Shown here: piece by piece, positions 1-11,100 of the stretch
Layout: every line of letters starts with the position of its first letter
Numbering within the stretch: the first letter of the stretch is position 1
NCBI GenBank assembly: GCA_039000515.1
Contig: JBCFYV010000012.1
Span: 85,466,284 to 85,530,283, forward strand
Length of the DNA: 64,000 bases
Direction: 5' to 3'
Origin: Timema cristinae
Taxonomy: Eukaryota; Arthropoda; Insecta; Phasmatodea; Timematidae
Notes under the pieces: model-generated
Told to the model about the DNA's origin: nothing
The model's input: only the letters and a program-made list of their open reading frames with translations
Databases searched by the model: none
Position numbers and translations under genes: made by a program

Positions 1-1186
1 ATTATTATAATCAATCTAATAAGTATGAGTTAGATAATTGTTTGAGAAAGTTTACATAAATAATATGAAATTTTCTTAAATCTAAACTGACTTTGGAAAA
101 GAAGCTTCAGTTCACCATGGCAGGATTTGATCCCTAAACTACTCATCGCAGGGTACAATGTGTAGTTTCTATTTAAAGCGGGTTCAATATAATCTTAGTC
201 AAATAATAAAACAAAATGATTGACATAAACCGAACTTAATGTATTTCCATAAAATATATAAACTTTGAATAAATTTATAGTTTCAAATGAAAAAACAAGC
301 GAGTAAGGCCTGTTCTGCAAGTTAAGATTGGAACAGTCTATAGTAAATTTGCACACTACTAATGTATATTAGAATACATAGCTACATTTTCTCACTCACA
401 ACAATAGCAACAGATTTTTTTAACTAATCTCTTTCTGATTGTCTATTTTTGAGTTGTGACATCAAATATATTTTTTTATTCAGCACAGTAGCCAGTTATT
501 CTGGATATATTTTCCCTATCATTATATTTATTTTGTGATCAACAGATTTTTTAAAGTATAAATTGGGGCAAGGGGACTTGAGATTTGTTAAATTCTTAAA
601 GTTCTGTGTTATATTTTAATTTTGGCAAACAATCCATCAAAGATACACTGTTCAGTGAAATATCCACTAAACATAAAAATAAGATCGCATGGTTCTTGTT
701 CCAATAAGATTAAAATACATATTAAATAAATATCAAACGGATAATATTTTGTTGTCAAACTCTCTAACTATACAATGTTGTTCTGTGTAATCTTCGATGA
801 GAAAAAGTTTATTGTTGGTCTTTGGGGTGCAACTATGTTTCTTGGCTTTTGACTTATCAATCAAGAGTAAATGGATGTTGTCCTGTTCAGTCAAATGACT
901 TAATATGCCTCACTATCTTATCTCTTAGAATAAAGGTAAATTATATTTACTCATGTTATCAGAGAAAGACTTAAGCTATGCATATGAAAAAGTTGGCTTA
1001 TAAAAATTTGCTCATATAAATAGTCTGGAGATGCACAATATAAAAAAAAAAATATCTGTGTGACATTAAGTCTTGAACCTTCACAATAGAATTATGTTTG
1101 ATAGAATAGAGAGAGGTAATCTGTCCTTTTGATGAAAATAAGCATTTTACACTTAGTTTTAATTATATTTGGGGTAAGTTCTTAAT

Positions 1187-1395
1187 GTGCACTTTCTGAA
1201 CCAACTGATAATACTAACAAACAACTTACAAATTAGCTCCATTCTAGGACAGACACAACATCCAGAACCTTGGCCATTAAAGTCATCACTGTGAAAAATG
1301 AAGTCCCAATTTCAGAAATGCTGAATTATTTGTATTTGCCAAGAATCAAACCAGGGACACTTCACTCAGCAGACAGAATAAGGTTAAAATAACTC
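1187..1395 (-). repeat. tRNA-derived SINE, family C, minus copy
   Basis: Its left end (gtgcactttctgaaccaact) is the reverse complement of the 3' end of the copy at 2375-2582. Its right part holds a reversed tRNA-like B box (aatcaaaccagggac) and A-box region (cactcagcagacag). The same family recurs at 10185, 15945 and 63553. Confidence 0.6.
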
Positions 1396-1496
1396 AAAGG
1401 AGAAATTCAAAATTAAGCTCAAGGTTTTTTATTTTAATGACATACAGAATGTTTTAAAGATATTATTAACATCTAAAATTCAAGCTCTTTTAGTTA

Positions 1497-1727
1497 TAAT
1501 TATTATTAGTATTATTAGCACCACATCTTACTACCTGTTTGGGTTATACCCCTTTTAGTTTAAGTTTACAAGAGGTTTTTAATGCCTTAATTTGTCTGGA
1601 GAATGATAAAATGACTGAAAAGTCACACTAATCCAAGTGCAGCTGCCGTAGATTTGAGTTTTAACCCTCTGATACCAGCAATCCAGTCTATTTTTAGAGT
1701 GACACTTTAGACGAATGTAACCACTAG
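1497..1727 (-). repeat. SINE family A, degenerate minus copy
   Basis: The left end has the family 3' tail in reverse (attattagcaccacatctta then ctacctgtttgggtta). The right end has the reversed head (ccagtctatttttagagtga, then cactttagacgaatgt), matching better copies at 19.4 and 38.7 kb. The middle is strongly diverged. Confidence 0.5.
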
Positions 1728-2374
1728 TATATTGTTTGAGTTTTGGAACAAGATATTTAATGATTCAAATCTAAATAACACACAAACTTACTTAACCTAG
1801 TAAGATAAAAACTGTGGAACCAAAAATAACAACTGGGTAATTTTTCTAGACCTTTTTAAACACATCTTTCAGGCATAAGTTGGAATAAAACCAGTTTTTG
1901 TGTGTAATGTTTAGTACCAGAAACTATACATTTATTGTGCTGTCAGTTATCAACCCGTGCAGATTTTTATACCCATTGAGATTTCAAGAAAGGCCTCTCC
2001 CCACAACATCCTAACTATAATATTATTATGATTCAGTCATGGATATAAACAGCTGTAACGTCATGAGAACACCATGGTACTTGTCTGGAGCACTAAGGGT
2101 CTCCAAGAGATCATTGAATGACTGTATATCTTGAAGTATACAACAAAATATTAACTACCCAAGCATAACTTGTAACAAACAACAATTTTAGTCTATTATA
2201 AAATCTTTCATCAGTGTTTAATTAAATGATTCGTTATATATTTTTAGTACTTTTTCTCAAGAAATGTCCCTTTTAAAAACATTTATCTCATATTGATCAA
2301 CTTACAAATATCCTAAGAGATATTGTACTTTTGAAACATTATTTTTAAGTTTATTGTTTTGGAGTCAGACACAT

Positions 2375-2582
2375 TAGCTTGGTCGGTAGCATGTCTGTCT
2401 ATTGAGTTAAGGGTCCCGAATTTGATTCCTGCCATGCCTGAAAAATGAATCATTGGTCAAATGTGGACCATTTCACAGAGATGAGTTAATGGCCAGGGAA
2501 CTTGGTGTTGTTTCTGTTCTGGATTTAAGTTAATTTATAAGTTGTGTGCTGATATAATCAGTCGGTTCAGAAAGTGCACGTC
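2375..2582 (+). repeat. tRNA-derived SINE, family C, plus copy
   Basis: It begins with a tRNA-like head (A box around tcggtagcatgtctgtctat, B box around gggtcccgaatttgattcc) and ends with gatataatcagtcggttcag. The same end appears at 63.7 kb and, inverted, at 1.19 kb. Confidence 0.6.
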
Positions 2583-4986
2583 AAATAGCTCAATTAATTG
2601 AAAACAAAAAATATTATTTTGGTACTTCAACAACATTTGGACATTCCTTACTTTTATCTAAAATAGATTATTGTAACATTTTTTATGGATAACATATTTT
2701 CTTTATAGTCCAACCAGGCCGTATTCAGGATTTATGTCCGGACACGGACACACCCAAACCAAAATTAATCAAGAGATATTTTACAGCACTAGGATTAATA
2801 TTTTATTCCACTATCATATTTTGTAAAAAAATGTGTATCACCTAAACTGATAAAACCTTAAGCTCTCTTCCAGTTTACTATATATGTGCGAGTCATGAGG
2901 TACCGGTAGATATTTATACATATTTGCTATACTGTGCATTTCATATGTTCTATTGCATACAACATAGCTGATGCATACAATAAACCATAGTATCAATCAG
3001 ATTTCCTACAAATGTACTTTAAAGAACTGAAAAAGTTACACATAAATTTGTATGCATATTTTGGGTCTGCTGTCCATAACTTTGGTGATAAGTATGCTCA
3101 AACTAAATATCAACTACAATCTATTCTATATTTTCACTAGAAAATTAAACTAAAACATTGATGATAAACAAACGAATTACTATGTTTGATTTCAGACTTT
3201 TCTATTTGAAATGACCTTGGCTTAAACTGATAAAGTATAGTCAGGTGAACTGTACAAAATACATCTTAGGAAAGAAAAAAAATTTGAAAGTAACTTACAT
3301 GTTAGTTTTTTATTAATCTTGTAAAATAATTACAAAAGAACTATTGTAAATAATAGAAATAACCATCAATATTAATAAACCTGACCAAACACTCAAACAA
3401 AGAGTTGATTTCCCTCCTCTCCACTCAAGAGTGACAGTAAATTTCATAAAAGAAAAACCTTGACACGCCTGGATGTATCTTACAATTGACCTAGTTCAAT
3501 ATAAACCTGGCTTAATAAATCATGGTTGTGTTCACCATTTAAAAATGTGAGGATCTAATATTAAACAATTTTACTTTCCGATTAATGTTTTTCATCCTAG
3601 TAGGTGAAATAAAACAAAATTACTAAACAAAATTATTTTAAAATGTACTCAATAGTAAACAATAAAACTGGCTTCAAGTTAACAGACAAAAACATTAAAA
3701 CTTATATGCCATAAGGTCTAAACAAGAATCTTGCCAACAACATTAACAAGGTAAGAACGTGGAAATACACCTTGTGACCTTCATAATAAAGGCGCGCAAA
3801 CACTAAGTCTCCCCTCCCGCTTTTTCACACCATTGACAGTTTTTCCTCCCTCATTTTCTTACCCAAACTCATCCATTCCAATAGAACAGGCTCAACTAAC
3901 AGTTATTCTTTCTTAAAACTTTATTTCTATCTCATTAACCTCGGTATTTTTTTAAACAAATGTTTTCGAGATAACCCCCCACCCCTCCCTTCCCCTTAAA
4001 TATGGCCGAGTCCAACTCATGGTTGGTTAACAGAAGAAGCATGATTACTCTTGAACCAGAAATCGCACCAAATGTGATTTATTTCTGTCTTCACTTGACA
4101 ATGTAGTGAAATAAATTTTTCATTCTAAATTTATTTTTTATGTGGTTAAACTGGGGGATCAGTTACATTGGTTTTTTTTAATAAAGACCACAAAACGATG
4201 TGAAATTTGGTTCAAGCTGTACTACTTAAGCTGCGTTATCCATGGGGTGAGACCTGCTCTTAAAAAATACTTGATAGCAAATACTCTTTGAAAAATCAGT
4301 CTAATTTATTAGTGTAAAACTTTTTTATCATAAATATGTAATGTGAACTTTCTAAATATCACATGCCTTACAAATTATCCTACCTCAAGACCACCAAAAC
4401 CCAATCCCAAGAAAGCTTGTGCGAAGCTCCAAAATTTTGAATCTTAATATTTGACAGATTCGAATCAGATTTAAGATTTCAAATACAAATGATTCCCAAT
4501 GAAACTAACTTTGATTTATTACTAAACTATAATAAAAAATTGTCATAGTATTTAATTTTGTCAAATCATTAATCTATTTATTGTTTAAATAGATTTGTAA
4601 TACTATTTTCCTTTGGAGTCGATTAACAAAATATAATTTAGCCTTATATTCAACCTACATCTAAATTGCATTAATCTGTGAATTTATAGACATATTTTGG
4701 CAGGGTTCCCGGTGTCATATAAAAGTGGTAAAGTTACTAAAAAAAGCTCTTGAACCTTAAATTTGTACAAAAATCACCAATTATCTGAACAGTCACTTAG
4801 CTTTTTGCAAACATTGTGACTTGGACAAGAAAAAATATTGATTTAGTTTTCACCTAGGTATGACAGATAATTTAGATTTAATTAATACAAAAAGTTTTAA
4901 AATATCTAATTTGTAGTTCTTAACTCGGCCCAAGAGACGAGCCCTCCTGGGAACACTCGGTTAGCCATGTTGTGCATGTTGCAGGA

Positions 4987-5121
4987 ATGAAGGGATCACG
5001 ACTCCATGTAACGAGAATTTGTGTGCTTGTGGGGATGTTCAACTTCGTGCTAATTACTACCATAGTGTTGATATTTAAGGACACAATGAAGCTCAACAAT
5101 TTGGTGGTTCACCCACCTTGG
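4987..5121 (+). CDS. B4GAT1: B4GAT1 coding exon 1: start codon and type II membrane anchor
   Basis: This is a 45-codon exon that I assign by hand. The ATG at 4987 follows an acceptor-like ttgcag at 4984. It encodes a basic N-terminus (MKGSRLHVTR), then 20 hydrophobic residues (ICVLVGMFNFVLITTIVLIF), which is the topology expected for a Golgi type II glycosyltransferase. The donor TGG|GTTAGT after 5121 is phase 0 and matches the next exon. No transcript evidence is available, and other upstream first exons are possible. Confidence 0.65.
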
Positions 5122-8100
5122 GTTAGTACCTAAAACTTAACAGTAAGACCTAACAGCTTGGATCCCAATTTTGAGGGCATGTTTGGATTTCTTAGCCATT
5201 TTATGGGTATTTGATTTTTATTTTATAGTTTGCTTCAAACATAATATAATATATGATGTGTGGTTATAATAAATAGTAATTTATAATAATGTTAATATTA
5301 ATACATAACCCGAATGGGTAGTAAGACGCGGTGCTAATAATAATAATAATATATAATACAATTGTACTTAATTTTATTGTAAAATATGTAAAAATATTTT
5401 TTTTTTAACAAAAACACAAACTATTGTTGTGAAATTAATATTAGTATTTTTATAGATAAGATATATTCTAAAAGTGAAAGTTATTTTATGTAAAAAAAAA
5501 ATATTTTCGATTACAGCTATTGTCAAAACGTTACTTTTTAATTGAATAAAAATGTAACATTATTGTTCATACTGAGTATTAATTTTTTTTTTTTTTTGCA
5601 TTCCTAGCCTCTATGTTTGAGTCAACTCACACAATACAGGAAGGGTGGTAGCCGTAGTGTGGACATCATACTATTCAATGAATGCTCACAATAGTGGCAT
5701 GGAGTTCCGTTCACCACCATTTCATGTGCTTCTCTTTTTGTTTGTGTATTTATTTATATCAGTGTGAGTTATACAACCATAAAGAACATATAAAATATAC
5801 AATTGCTAAAGAAATCGGGAGCTCAAACTTTGATATGTAGCAGACATAAGTATTAAATTTATTAGTTATAATTTAATTAGATTTTTAATAAAGCTGAGAT
5901 ATTCTGGAGGAAAAAAAACTTATCGGATCTTCCTCCATATATAATTTGGATTAAGCGTTTCTTATATTATTCTTAGATTTCTTGACCATTACATTGGTAT
6001 TCACTTAATTACAAGAATATTGTGTTTTTTTTATTGGATCTTATTATACTTCTAGGCTATCTGATTAATACAAATGGTCATGAATGAGAACAGAAGAGGT
6101 CAGTGTTTTACTTTATTATAAAGAGATTTAATTTAATTTATGTTTAACATGTCAAAAATATATTCTTTGAAAAAAAAAAGGTGCATTAATTAGAGGCATA
6201 CTTTATTTAGTCCATATGTTATTGTTGACTTAATTATTAATATGGGACGGAGGTAACTTAACTTTTTATACAATTCGTTAATATTTGCATTAAAACAATA
6301 TTTTAGCAATGGTAGTCAAAATCATAAGATTTATTATGTTAATAGTCTTTTTTGTTTTTTTGTATAATATAATCAACTATATCGCATAGCGTCATTGTGA
6401 TTTAGTAATGAATTTCAATTTGCCAGGTAGGCAAGACGAGAAAATAAATAAGTTTCTCCACACTATACATACTGCAGAAAAATAGTTTAGACAATCAAGA
6501 TAATCTTGCCATATTTTATTTTACTAGTTTATCTTTTAAATAAGTTGTCAGTACAATGCTTATTTGATCTAAAAGAGTTTGACTAATGATTTATTGCTAC
6601 TAAATATGCATTAGCATTTGCCTTTTCATTGTAATTTCCAATAACAAGCTTATTTAGTGCAGTTTTCTTTTCTTTAGTTCTTGAATTGTAAATCAATCTA
6701 ATGATCCACCAACCATATTCATCAAAAACCATTCGCAATATTACATTACAAGTCGGTAAACCCCCTCAAAATATACTGCTTAAGTTCAATTCACATGGTT
6801 TGGTTTCCAAGTAGTTTGGAGATAATAAATGAGAGAATGGAAAATCGGAGGGGCAGGGGGAAGCACTTGATATGCTAAAAAGAATTTACTCAGGAATAAC
6901 GCCTCCAGGACATTGAATAAAGAAGAGACAAGAAAGGTTTTTGAGGAGCATGCTAGCTGTCACCAGGAGAAATGGGATTATAAATTATGATGTTTGGGTA
7001 AGATATGGACTACAGGAAGTTCATAAGATGGTATAGATGGACAAGTAATGAGATTTGAAAAGGAAAGGATAATGATGGTGTTGACGTTTGGAGGGAAAAG
7101 ACCATAAGGGAAACCTGGGTATGTATTCTTGAGCTGTTTTCCCTGCAAAGTTAAATGGGGAAAACCATCCGAGAGGGCTATGAATGTACTCAGGAATACA
7201 CTCTCAAGGAAGAGATGGAGGAGCATGAGTGAGAGGGGAGTAACGGATAAGAATATGTGGGGAAGAATGGTGGAAGGACAGAAGAAAATGGAGGCATTTT
7301 ACTAAACTGACCTGACCACAGACTGGAAACAATTATCATGATAATGATGATGATGACTTTTTGGCAAGCAATATAATGGTGTCTTTGTATCCCTAGTGCT
7401 AATATACCATTTCTGTCGATACATTGTTTATAACCACACTAATATTCTACAAAGGGATGTAGCTAAGAATTAATGGCTAGTAGAGGTGGGGTAGTTGATT
7501 TAAACCTACCACCTACCCTGGACACAAAGTGATGTACAACAGTGGGAGAAATTACTCTAATGTGTTCGGTAGATCAGTCATATCTTTAACTCAACAAAGT
7601 AGTCAAACACTAGAGTGGGGGCAGACTTTATTTTACTTGTCTGACTATCTGTAAGGGTTGTGAAGTGTTGCTCCGGTTTACAACAGGTTTTGTAACCAAT
7701 ATTGTTTGTGAAAACACCTGACCCTTTTGTGTTCTATTTTGAAACTGACAGGCCAGAGTCAAAAGTACATTCGGAGTGTATGAATTTACTGTCTTGTATT
7801 TAAAAACATAAAATTATTTCCTCTCATTTTTAATTGTTACCAGTATTAATACTGGATGCTAGCAGCCTCACCACTGTAGTTTCACATTGTAAGGATTTAT
7901 CAAACAGCATGATATTGTTTTTATTGTTACAGAAGTCATTAAATTGCAACAATGCAAATGAAACAACCACCAACTTAAATTCAAGAAATCAAACAGTTAA
8001 GTTTGTAAGTGTTCAGTCTTGGTTGTAATTATAATATTTCTATTGTAAATTATTAATTTTTGTGTCTAGGGAAGGAATGCTTGTACTGAGTTTCTCCAAT

Positions 8101-11100
8101 GAAATATCTTCCTTTCCCCTTGTTGAAAAGTATCTTTTTTTTCCCCCACCTTTATGTCTTTATGACAGTTTAGCTTTATTTGTTTAGCAGTTATACCCTA
8201 ATTTTCATACAAATGAACAAATCCGACAGCTAGAAAAATTTACTAAATCTACTTTCATGTGTGCACACACCAAGTCATGTTATCTACAGCTGTCACTTTT
8301 GATAGCTATTATTAATACATATAAGATAACACTAATAATATATTAAAATGTTAGTTATCAATGTTGACTGCCCACTATTTTGATTTAATGTTGGCTACCA
8401 TAATGTTGAGTAAGTGTGTTTTGTGACTTCCATGAACAACTATATCTGAAACAGGGTTTGAGTTTCTTTTTTGATAATTATGTAAGAAGTATTGTCATCC
8501 TTAACATTATCAACTTGTTTAAATAATGGCAGTGTTATCTTTACAAAAGCATGCTCAACTGACCTGGAGGAATGTGGCTTAAATTCTTCAAAGTCAAAAA
8601 TGGGGGGTTGGTATATATCCATTAATGGTTCTCTATCTTGTCTTTGGGCTAGTATACTTCTTAAAATTCACCTTTATTATTTAACAATTAATATTTCAAT
8701 AACAAATATTCTAGTAAAGTTAAAATTATTTTTGGCGAGGATGATTATTATTATATTTACCATATAAACAGATTAACCTGAGGGGTTTGTAATGGGGAGG
8801 ATAAATTTTAAATAATGTAGTTCTACACCCCCACTACATATGAGAGAGATTCAAGAACACAGCTCTCCACCACAGACAATCCAGTATATTGTGATACTGA
8901 ACCCTCAGACTGTGTGACCAACAATGTGGGTCTGGTGGAATGTTGTTGCTACTATCAAAATCACCTAAATATTGTGTTAGATAAATATTTTGTCATGATT
9001 ACAACAAAGGGACTTGAACCCTGAATTTCAAAGCTATAGAATATTTTATTCATGGCAGTCTTAATTTTGAGTTTCATATAGTTTCTAATTTTTGAACTTT
9101 TATTGGGTGTATATAATCTTCTAGCCTTCATTTGGCATGTCTTAAAACTTAGCAGCAATAGTGGTGGTGCTAACACAGCAACTATTGACTTCTTATAGGC
9201 CAAGGTAACAATGATTACGATGAATTGAAAGACACTACACCAGCCTTCATCTTAAACAAAGACTAAACATTATTTTTCTTGGTTGTCTCTCAGATAGTAC
9301 AATACTTGGACCCTAGCTTGGGGATGTTAGATTCTTCGGGCCGCTACGTGGCTCATGTGCACTCAGTGGTGGGGTCCAACTGGATAAAATTGTCCAAGAG
9401 GGCACTATCGTTGGCCACCCATGCATCACTTGAACACCTCCACTGGGTAGCGGCCATAGTGGCAGACTGGCCTGGGCCTGTGTCTATCGCTTTGTTTGTC
9501 CCAGACATAGAGTACCACTTAGCTACTACATACATTGCCTACCTGCAAACCTGCTATCCTAATGTTCAACAACAGGTGAGTTAAGGTTAGCTCTATTTCT
9601 GACAAAAAGTACTATCTGCTACCAGATTGTTCAGCAACGAGTTGAGGTGAATTCCCTCACCGACATAGAATACTACCTAGTTATCACATGCATTGCTCAC
9701 CAAAATGTCTTTCAAATTTGTTGATTTTAGCTTCGAAATGTTATTTTTGATATAGTGATAAAGAGATGCTTTGAATTAAAATATATTGAATTTATAATTT
9801 ATTAAAAATTGTATTTTGAACCGATTTCATGGAAATAGATGTCTCATTAACTGTTGCCCTTGGATGAAATGATTTGTTAATAGTCCTTCTCCATTGATTC
9901 ATTTAAACAGCCAAAATCAATGTTTAGCTGACATAATAATACATTTAAGTAGGTTTGTTAAGTTCCTAAGGATGAGTATTACAAAGAATGAGCTAGGGTA
10001 ATTTAAAAGTACAATCTTGTATAATAATGACTGAAACACTTCATGATCCACCTTTGGAGAAATTAAACTGATTTATGTGTGAACTATCTTACAAATCTAA
10101 TAAGTAATAGTAAATTGCCTTTTACAGAGCTACATTTTATATATATTAAAATGTGAGAGGGTTAATCCATATTCATTGATACATTTTCGGCCACACCAGA
10201 AATCAAACTCAGGACACTTAGCTCAGTAGGCAGACATGCTATTGACTGAGCTAAGGTGTGTAAATTTTAAATACAGGAAAAATGATACCTGGACAGTGGA
10301 CACGGTAACTGAGCCCGTGACTTTTGGCTTAGCACACCAAACCACTACCAATGAGCTATCCAGGATATGTCCTGAACTCTAGGGTTATTAATAATTAATA
10401 TTGTTTAAAGCATAGTCTATATGGATGTGGGAAATCGTTGGATACTTATAGCTATTATAAACACTCCCTAATTATTATTAGCACCGCGTCTTACTACCCG
10501 TTCGGGTTATACGCACTTACGCTAATGTGTAATGGTAGGGTGATTGTGAGATGAAATGAAGGCCCTACAGTTTAACGTGGAATCCGAACCACGGTGGCGA
10601 CCTGGCATTCCACACATTCACCTCTCCCTAATGACTTTGGGTCAACATTTATGCTGCTGCTTGTAAAAGTTTTAACTGTATGTACATAGTTACATTTGCC
10701 ATAATTGGTTGGAATAATCATTGGTAACAATAAACTGCCTTTCCCATACATATTATAGTAGAATTCTTTTAATCAACATCCATACTATTATTGTTTTTAA
10801 TTGGTGCTTTCATAGTAGGCTAACTTTATACATTTCATTAAAAAGAAAGGCATATTTTGCTTCACAGGTGAGTTTCCATTTTTTGTACCCTGTTGATAGA
10901 CCTGCTCAACTATTCTCAGAAGATGATCTGAAAGATGTGGCCCTAGAATGTAGCATTAGTCCAAAGAAAGTTCTGGAAGAACTGCTCACACACCGGCCAT
11001 TGGACTTGCTTACCTCTTGGCGTGAGCAGTTGCTATACCCACAAAACATTCTGCGCAACATTGCCAGAAAAACCAGCCCGACAACCTTCATGATGTGTGT

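Larger units (their letters stand above)
1..4984. other. Gene-free AT-rich flank upstream of B4GAT1
   Basis: I see no coding exon in this stretch. It is AT-rich with frequent stops in all frames, and the only recognisable content is dispersed repeats (SINE copies near 1.2, 1.5-1.7 and 2.4-2.6 kb). A 5' untranslated exon or promoter of B4GAT1 may lie here, because the first coding exon is preceded by a good acceptor-like sequence, but I cannot place it. Confidence 0.5.
5122..7932 (+). other. B4GAT1 intron 1 with repeats
   Basis: This 2.8-kb AT-rich intron contains an isolated SINE 3' tail (5304-5356) and a LINE fragment (6880-7350). I see no further coding exon in it. Confidence 0.5.

Noticed and set aside
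7834..7932. In-frame upstream extension of B4GAT1 exon 2 (with MILFLLLQ as a membrane anchor)
   Set aside because: The hydrophobic stretch is only a few residues and is the pyrimidine tract of a strong acceptor. The exon at 4987-5121 gives a full-length anchor and matching phase.
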